A stretch of 36,072 nt of DNA, taken from NCBI GenBank assembly GCA_944323575.1, contig CALUTB010000016.1, forward strand, positions 1-36,072. Reading direction: 5' to 3'. The notes beneath the pieces were generated by a model. That model saw only the letters and a program-made list of their open reading frames with translations, ran no database searches and was not told the DNA's origin. The stretch is from an uncultured Mailhella sp. GTDB lineage: Bacteria > Desulfobacterota > Desulfovibrionia > Desulfovibrionales > Desulfovibrionaceae. Both the position numbers and the translations under genes were made by a program. Position 1 is the stretch's first letter, and each line of letters begins with the position of its first letter. Positions 31,325 to 36,072 of the stretch are shown here, piece after piece.

Positions 31325-33265
31325 CTATCCGGCGCGACGGGCGCGCACGGCATTGAGCAGACCGCCTGCCTTCAGCACGTCCCATTCCTTTTCCGAAAGG
31401 TCGTTGCGGACCGGGATATCGCCTGAGCCTTCCATGTGCAGCATATTCGACCCTCCGGCCTTCATGGAGGAGGTGTCGAGGGATATCGCCGCACCGAGGG
31501 AAAGTTTCCCGTAGTCCTCCGCATGCTCGAAGATCAGCGGAAGGATGCCGAAATTGATGAGATTTGCCCTGTGTATGCGTGCAAAGGATTTGGCAACCAC
31601 CGCACGCACTCCCAGATGCCGGGGTGCAAGGGCCGCATGTTCGCGACTCGATCCCTGACCATAGTTCTCTCCGGCCACGATGACGCCGGCAATACCCGCA
31701 GCCTTTGCCTCATCCTGACGGGCAACGAATCCCTCGTCGGTGCGGCTGAACACATACCGGGCAATGGCGGGAACATTGGAACGCAGCGCGGTGATCTCCG
31801 CTCCTGCAGGCATGATGTGATCAGTGGTGATGCCGTCTCCGACCTTGAGCGTGACCCTGCCGGAAAGCGTCGCGGGCAGAGGGGCAAAGGTTTCGAGAGC
31901 CACGATGTTGGGTCCGCGCAGGATCTCCACGCTGGCACGATCCTCTTCCGTTTCCGCGGGGAAAAGAAAATGATGACGGCCGCTCGGAACATGTGCCGGG
32001 AAATCGGGATGAGCCGGAGCCTCTCCCCATGTCGCCGGATCGGTGAAGCGGCCGTTCAGAGCGCACTGAGCCGCCGTCACGGGGCTGACCAGATAGACTT
32101 TGGCGTCACGCGTGCCGCTGCGGCCTTCAAAGTTGCGGTTGAACGTGCGCACGGACACGCCGCCGGACACGGGAGAGCTGCCCATGCCGATGCACGGTCC
32201 GCAGGCGCACTCAAGCAGCCTGACGCCGCTTTCCAGCAGCGAGGTCAGAGAGCCTTCCTCCGTAAGCATGGAAAGCACCTGACGGGAACCGGGAGCCATG
32301 CAGGTGTCCGTTTCCGGACAGACTTTGCGGCCGCGCAGAGTTTCCGCCACCAGATGCAGGTCCGCATAGGAGGAGTTGGTGCAGGACCCCATGGCCACCT
32401 GGTCCACGTGAAGACCGTCAAGTTCCGCCACGGGGACGACCTTGTCGGGCATATGGGGACATGCGACAAGAGGAACGATGGAGGAAAGATCCACTTCCAT
32501 TTCCTCGTCGTAGGACGAACCTTCGTCGGCGTACAGAGGTTCCCAGTCCTGTTCGCGACCCATCTGACGGAGAAATTCGCGGGTGCGCTCGTCGGAGGGG
32601 AAGAGCGAACCTGTGGCCCCCAGCTCCGCCCCCATGTTGGTGATGGTGGCGCGTTCGGGTACGGAAAGCGTGCTCACGCCGGGGCCGCAGTATTCGAAGA
32701 TGCGCCCTACGCCGCCCTTGACGCTCAAGCGGGAGAGCATATGCAGAATGACGTCCTTGGCCTGTGCCCATCCGGTCAGTCGACCCGTAAGCCATACTTT
32801 GACCACCTTCGGCATGGGGATGCTGTACGGTTCTCCCGCCATGGCTAGGGCCACGGAGAGACCTCCCGCTCCCATGGCCAGACAGCCCATGCCGCCGGCA
32901 TTGGGCGTATGGCTGTCGGAGCCGAGAAGAATGCGCCCGGGTCTGGCAAAATTCTCCAGATGCAGCTGATGACAGATGCCGCTTCCAGGCGCGGAATACA
33001 CGGCGCCGAAATGCTGGGCGCAGGTGCGCAGGAAACGGTGGTCGTCAGGATTGCGGAATCCCATCTGCAGCGTATTGTGATCCACATAGCTCACCGAAAG
33101 CTCGGTACGGACGGAAGGCAGGCCGAGAGCTTCAAACTGAAGCCAGGCCATGGTGCCCGTAGCATCCTGCGTGAGCGTCTGATCCACACGAAGCCCGATC
33201 TCCCTGCCGGGGATCATCTCCCCTTCCAGCAGATGGTCGCTGATAATCTTGTGTGCGATATTCAT
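31325..33265 (-). CDS. Aconitate hydratase (single-chain, about 645 residues)
   Basis: Interconverts citrate and isocitrate via cis-aconitate using a 4Fe-4S cluster. The 646-residue protein has the large-subunit part with cluster cysteines Cys295 (GSCTNSSYADL), Cys355 and Cys358 (CACGPCIGMGSSP), substrate motifs GSDSHTPNAGGMG and GVGRIFEYCG, then a linker and the swivel domain with GDGITTDHIMPAG, YGQGSSREHAAL and HRANLINFGILPL. This compact fused form is shorter than AcnA and AcnB (about 870-890) and is common in anaerobic delta-type bacteria and clostridia. The AcnA/LeuC-type separation makes homoaconitase or isopropylmalate isomerase less likely. A promoter lies upstream at 33394-33422. Confidence 0.92.
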   Translation of the reverse strand: MNIAHKIISDHLLEGEMIPGREIGLRVDQTLTQDATGTMAWLQFEALGLPSVRTELSVSYVDHNTLQMGFRNPDDHRFLRTCAQHFGAVYSAPGSGICHQLHLENFARPGRILLGSDSHTPNAGGMGCLAMGAGGLSVALAMAGEPYSIPMPKVVKVWLTGRLTGWAQAKDVILHMLSRLSVKGGVGRIFEYCGPGVSTLSVPERATITNMGAELGATGSLFPSDERTREFLRQMGREQDWEPLYADEGSSYDEEMEVDLSSIVPLVACPHMPDKVVPVAELDGLHVDQVAMGSCTNSSYADLHLVAETLRGRKVCPETDTCMAPGSRQVLSMLTEEGSLTSLLESGVRLLECACGPCIGMGSSPVSGGVSVRTFNRNFEGRSGTRDAKVYLVSPVTAAQCALNGRFTDPATWGEAPAHPDFPAHVPSGRHHFLFPAETEEDRASVEILRGPNIVALETFAPLPATLSGRVTLKVGDGITTDHIMPAGAEITALRSNVPAIARYVFSRTDEGFVARQDEAKAAGIAGVIVAGENYGQGSSREHAALAPRHLGVRAVVAKSFARIHRANLINFGILPLIFEHAEDYGKLSLGAAISLDTSSMKAGGSNMLHMEGSGDIPVRNDLSEKEWDVLKAGGLLNAVRARRAG

Positions 33266-33393
33266 GGCATAACCTTTTCATGGCCGGCGTGCCGGCCCGT
33301 CATTCGCGACCGTCCACAAAAAGGCCGCGACAAAACCGCCGCTCTTTTTCCGTCCGGAGGCAGAACAGAGACGGACATACTCGGAAGGCTTCA

Positions 33394-33422
33394 TTTATAC
33401 AAAGATAATCCCCGGAGGGCAA
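33394..33422 (-). promoter_or_regulatory. Sigma-70 promoter of the aconitase gene
   Basis: On the minus strand TTGCCC, a 17-base spacer and TATAAA, giving a leader of about 120 bases. Confidence 0.55.
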
Positions 33423-33509
33423 GCTCCGACAGCGCATGGGAGGCCGTCCCGGCCCATCTTTTCCTCATTTTGTCCCCTGATGCCGGACGAGCGGACACGA
33501 CTTGCGCGG

Positions 33510-33538
33510 TTGCGGAGCGCGGAAGATAGGTTTATGCT
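33510..33538 (+). promoter_or_regulatory. Candidate sigma-70 promoter of lpxI
   Basis: TTGCGG, a 17-base spacer and TATGCT, with the -10 ending 27 bases before the ATG at 33566. Confidence 0.45.
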
Positions 33539-33565
33539 GTGCACGACTTTGCTTTCGGAGTTTTC

Positions 33566-34381
33566 ATGGCAGAAAATATCGGCATCATAGCGGGCGGCGG
33601 TCAGTTCCCCCGTCTTGTGGCACGGCAGGCCAGAGCGGCCGGTCTGGGCGTGATCATCTGCGGCTTTCAGGGACATACCGATCCCGCCACCGTCGAGTGC
33701 GCCGATGTGTTCGAACTTCTCCATCTTGGACAGCTCGGACGCATGGTCAGTTTCTTCAAGGAACATCACGTGGGCCGGGTCTGCATGGCAGGTTCCATCA
33801 GCAAGCCCAAGGCGCTCGACTTCCGTCCCGACTGGCGGGCCGCAAAACTTCTCTTCTCGCTGAAGAAAAAGGGTGACGACGCCTTGCTGCGCGCCATCAT
33901 GGCCGATATTGAAAAGGACGGCATCCGCATCGTGGCGGCAGCCGATCTTGCTGCGGGGCCACGTTCTCCGGGCGGCACACGCACACGCCCCGCCCCCACC
34001 GACGACGAATGGAAGGACATCCGCTACGGCTGGCCCATAGCCCGTTCCATGGGCACCTTCGACATAGGCCAGTGCCTCATCGTACGGGAAGGCATGGTCA
34101 TGGCCGTGGAATGTCTCGAAGGCACCGACGCCACCATACGCCGCGGTGCGGAACTCGGCGGAAATGGCTGCATCGCCATCAAGATGGTGAAGCCCGGACA
34201 GGACGAGCGCGTCGATCTGCCTTCCGTCGGCCTCGCCACCATACGCAATCTGGTGGAACACCACTATGCCGTTCTGGCCATTCAGGCAGACAAGACGCTG
34301 TTCTTCGACAGAGAGGAAGCCCTCCGCCTTGCCGACGATCATGGCTTGTCAATAGTGGCTCTGCCGGACGATTTCCTCTGA
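33566..34381 (+). CDS. lpxI: UDP-2,3-diacylglucosamine diphosphatase LpxI
   Basis: LpxI hydrolyses UDP-2,3-diacylglucosamine to lipid X and UMP, the fourth step of lipid A synthesis, replacing LpxH in alpha- and delta-type proteobacteria. The 271-residue product starts with the N-terminal domain signature IGIIAGGGQFPRLVARQAR, contains HLGQLGRMVSFFKEHHVGRVCMAGSISKP and DDALLRAIMADIEKDGIRIV, and has the C-terminal DUF1009 core GQCLIVREGMVMAVECLEGTDATIRRG, KMVKPGQDERVDLPSVGLATIRNL and AIQADKTLFFDREEAL. CGGAG five bases upstream fixes the ATG at 33566; an earlier in-frame ATG gives nine extra residues without support. It is 30 bases upstream of the NhaC-type gene and probably co-transcribed. Confidence 0.95.
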   Translation: MAENIGIIAGGGQFPRLVARQARAAGLGVIICGFQGHTDPATVECADVFELLHLGQLGRMVSFFKEHHVGRVCMAGSISKPKALDFRPDWRAAKLLFSLKKKGDDALLRAIMADIEKDGIRIVAAADLAAGPRSPGGTRTRPAPTDDEWKDIRYGWPIARSMGTFDIGQCLIVREGMVMAVECLEGTDATIRRGAELGGNGCIAIKMVKPGQDERVDLPSVGLATIRNLVEHHYAVLAIQADKTLFFDREEALRLADDHGLSIVALPDDFL

Positions 34382-34411
34382 TATGCGTCCCGCTCTTTCC
34401 AGAATACCGTT

Positions 34412-35791
34412 ATGTCCCACACTCTGTCTTTCAGCCGGGTTTCCCTCGGCCAGATCATTACGCTCGGCCTTTTCGTTTTCGGTCTCATCGTCTGCATCGT
34501 CGCCGGTCTTTCCCTGCTCTGGGCGCTGATTTTCGGGGTCTTCTGCTTCAGTGTCCATGCCCGCAGCAAAGGCATCCCCCTTCCGGAGGTAATCAGACTT
34601 CTGGGACGCGGCGTAGGACGCATCGCCAACATTCTCACCATCTTCATGCTCATCGGCATGCTCACCGGCGTCTGGCGCGTATGCGGCACCATTCCCATGC
34701 TCATCGACTGGGCGCTCTCCATCATCAATCCCACGTTTTTCGTGCTCTGGAGCTTTCTGCTCTGCGCCGCGCTCAGCACTCTCATCGGTACGGCGTTCGG
34801 CACCGTGAGCACGCTCGGCGTCGTCTGCATGCTCATAGCTCATGCGGCGGGATTCAATGAAGTTCTCGTGGGCGGAGCCATTCTGAGCGGTGTCTACGTG
34901 GGAGACCGCTGCTCGCCCATGTCCTCCAGCGCCGCGCTCATCTGCGCGCTGACCCATACCGACATCTACGGCAACTTCAAAAGAATGCTGCGCAACGGAG
35001 CCGTTCCTTTTCTTCTGGTCTGCGCAGGCTACGCTCTCCTTTCCCTTGTAGGACTGGAACACGTCATGCCCGACGGCGCCACGGATGCCCTCCGTGTCCA
35101 CTTCCACTTCAACGGCTGGGTGCTTCTGCCCGCCGTCGTGATCCTTGTGTTCGGCGTTCTGCGCATCGACGTCAAGATTGCCATGACCACAAGCATTCTC
35201 CTCGCCTGCGGCTCGGCACTGCTCATCCAGCACTGCAGCCTCTCCACGCTTCTCTCCACCATGATCCTCGGATACAGCGCCCCTTTGAAAGAACTTTCCA
35301 TGCTTTCCGGAGGAGGACTTGTCTCCATGGCCGGAGTCGCCGCCATTGTGACCATTTCCTCCTCCTATTCCGCCCTGTTCGAAAAATCAGGACTGCTGGA
35401 CAGCTTCGAGCACATGGTGGAACGACTCGCGTCACGCATCGGAGCCTTCCGAGCCACGGCGCTTGTGGGACTGCTGACCACGGGTCTGTCCTGCAATCAG
35501 ACGCTTTCCATCATTCTTACGAGGCAGCTCTGCGCCCATGCCCAGCACAACCGCCGGGAAATGGCCATGTATCTGGAAAACAGCGTGGTGCTGCTCTCCG
35601 CCGTGCTGCCGTGGAGCATCGCCTTCTCCATGTGCAGCCTGACCCTGCAGCAGGGAGCCGTCATCATTCCCTTCGCTCTGTATCTGTGGATGGTCCCGCT
35701 GTACTGGTGCCTGCGTTCCCGCAAGGTGCATCAGTCCTGTCCGAGAACACTTCTCCAGTTTTTTCTTGCAAAAAAAGCGCACCGGGATTAA
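34412..35791 (+). CDS. NhaC-family Na+/H+ antiporter
   Basis: A 459-residue inner-membrane transporter with about 11-12 hydrophobic segments, matching the NhaC family: GRGVGRIANILTIFMLIGMLTGVWRVCGTIP, the FVLWSFLLCAALSTLIGTAFGTVSTLGVV segment, GGAILSGVYVGDRCSPMSSSA, and later ELSMLSGGGLVSM, LTTGLSCNQTLSIILTRQL and LENSVVLLSAVLPWSIAFSM. The repeated helix-break motifs (GAFGT/GDRCSPMS and SCNQT) carry the family's ion-binding polar residues. Some relatives exchange malate/lactate with sodium, so the substrate is not certain. No clear ribosome-binding site is seen; it follows lpxI closely. It ends just before the TPP riboswitch. Confidence 0.9.
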   Translation: MSHTLSFSRVSLGQIITLGLFVFGLIVCIVAGLSLLWALIFGVFCFSVHARSKGIPLPEVIRLLGRGVGRIANILTIFMLIGMLTGVWRVCGTIPMLIDWALSIINPTFFVLWSFLLCAALSTLIGTAFGTVSTLGVVCMLIAHAAGFNEVLVGGAILSGVYVGDRCSPMSSSAALICALTHTDIYGNFKRMLRNGAVPFLLVCAGYALLSLVGLEHVMPDGATDALRVHFHFNGWVLLPAVVILVFGVLRIDVKIAMTTSILLACGSALLIQHCSLSTLLSTMILGYSAPLKELSMLSGGGLVSMAGVAAIVTISSSYSALFEKSGLLDSFEHMVERLASRIGAFRATALVGLLTTGLSCNQTLSIILTRQLCAHAQHNRREMAMYLENSVVLLSAVLPWSIAFSMCSLTLQQGAVIIPFALYLWMVPLYWCLRSRKVHQSCPRTLLQFFLAKKAHRD

Positions 35792-35803
35792 AAAGAAATC
35801 CGT

Positions 35804-35897
35804 CCGCCAGCTAGGGGAGCCTCAATGGCTGAGAAAGAGGATAATGCCTCTGACCCTTGGAACCTGATGCAGCCAATACTGCCGAAGGGAAGCCCGG
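35804..35897 (+). promoter_or_regulatory. TPP riboswitch (THI element)
   Basis: The conserved thiamine-pyrophosphate aptamer is clear: CTAGGGGAGCC, GGCTGAGA, the P3 stem with AGAGG/CCTCT, GACCCTTGGAACCTGAT, then GCAGCCAATACTGC and CGAAGGGA. It binds TPP in the mRNA and shuts off thiamine genes. The outermost P1 helix looks short here (GCT/AGC only). A terminator follows at 35917 and thiS starts at 35965, so control is most likely by transcription attenuation. Confidence 0.95.
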
Positions 35898-35916
35898 TTT
35901 CACTGCAAGAAACCTC

Positions 35917-35948
35917 ACGTCCGCCCTTTTGGCGGACGTTTTCTTTTA
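35917..35948 (+). terminator. Riboswitch expression-platform terminator
   Basis: A perfect nine-base-pair stem ACGTCCGCC/GGCGGACGT with loop CTTTT, followed by TTTCTTTT, placed between the TPP aptamer and thiS. Confidence 0.9.
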
Positions 35949-35964
35949 TCACAGCGAGGTTGCC

Positions 35965-36072
35965 ATGCGCATCACCGTCAACGGCGAAACGGAAGACATC
36001 GCCGAAGGCCTCACCCTGCTCGATCTCATCATCGGACGCGGACTCGACCCCGGCGTCGTAGTCGCCGAACTC
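35965..36072 (+). CDS. thiS: Sulfur-carrier protein ThiS, N-terminal part (runs off the window)
   Basis: ThiS is the ubiquitin-fold sulfur carrier for thiazole synthesis; its C-terminal GG, lying outside the window, becomes a thiocarboxylate. The first 36 residues (MRITVNGETEDIAEGLTLLDLI, then GLDPGVVVAEL) match the ThiS start, with the typical VNGE turn and the V-x-V-A-(V/E)-x-(L/V) strand. GAGG lies upstream of the ATG. It follows the TPP riboswitch and its terminator, so it should be the first gene of a thiamine operon (thiG, thiH and others would follow). Confidence 0.9.
   Translation, partial: MRITVNGETEDIAEGLTLLDLIIGRGLDPGVVVAEL

Noticed and set aside
31436..32848. A 470-residue open frame antisense to aconitase
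   Set aside because: Composition (His/Arg/Gly-rich) and lack of any motif mark it as the complement of a well-supported gene.
1..36072. tRNA, rRNA or CRISPR arrays
   Set aside because: I looked for T-loop GGTTCGA-type motifs with proper arms and for regularly spaced direct repeats and found none.

Overview
The window reads as chromosomal DNA of a delta-type sulfate or sulfite reducer, most likely a member of the Desulfovibrionaceae. The main evidence is a periplasmic cytochrome c3-type multihaem protein, an IscA/HesB-like selenoprotein with an in-frame TGA, a fused single-chain aconitase, LpxI, and an HslV/BepA-like/CysS/GltX housekeeping block. Most of the window has even, moderately high GC and tightly packed genes. 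The lineage is inferred from gene content only; there is no rRNA gene, and I found no tRNA.

Bases 1-3140 differ from the rest. They are AT-richer and visibly decaying: an AraC-type regulator cut by the window edge, a frameshifted zinc alcohol dehydrogenase with a small Cys-rich DUF6485-like gene, a broken higBA toxin-antitoxin pair, and an IS200-type insertion sequence whose transposase carries compensated indels. From ssb (3215) onward the genes are intact.

Bases 3.2-11.4 kb: ssb (-), ilvE (+), a VOC-domain protein and a secreted unknown (-), an MltB-like lipoprotein transglycosylase (+), then a minus-strand unit of GNAT acetyltransferase, a divergent trigger-factor paralogue and trigger factor. 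Bases 11.6-16.9 kb, plus strand: secreted EF-hand protein, cystathionine beta-lyase, a HesB-like selenoprotein followed by its Cys paralogue, a CntK/DapF-like racemase, a zinc-ribbon membrane protein and a HAD phosphatase. Bases 17.1-33.3 kb, minus strand: hslV, M48/TPR protease, cysS, gltX, a DUF2156 protein coupled to a MATE exporter, lysA, ydcH-like, yggT, two uncharacterised proteins, a five-motif cytochrome c3, ppiD and aconitase. The last 2.8 kb, plus strand, has lpxI, an NhaC-type antiporter, and a TPP riboswitch with terminator controlling thiS, which runs off the end.

Themes are envelope protein quality control (PpiD, BepA-like protease, trigger factors, HslV), sulfur and iron-sulfur/selenium chemistry (MetC, HesB-like pair, aconitase), amino-acid metabolism (IlvE, LysA) and periplasmic electron transfer. 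The most interesting items are the Sec/Cys HesB-like pair, the cytochrome c3 with one extra haem site, the CntK-like racemase, and the tandem trigger factors with eroded PPIase motifs.
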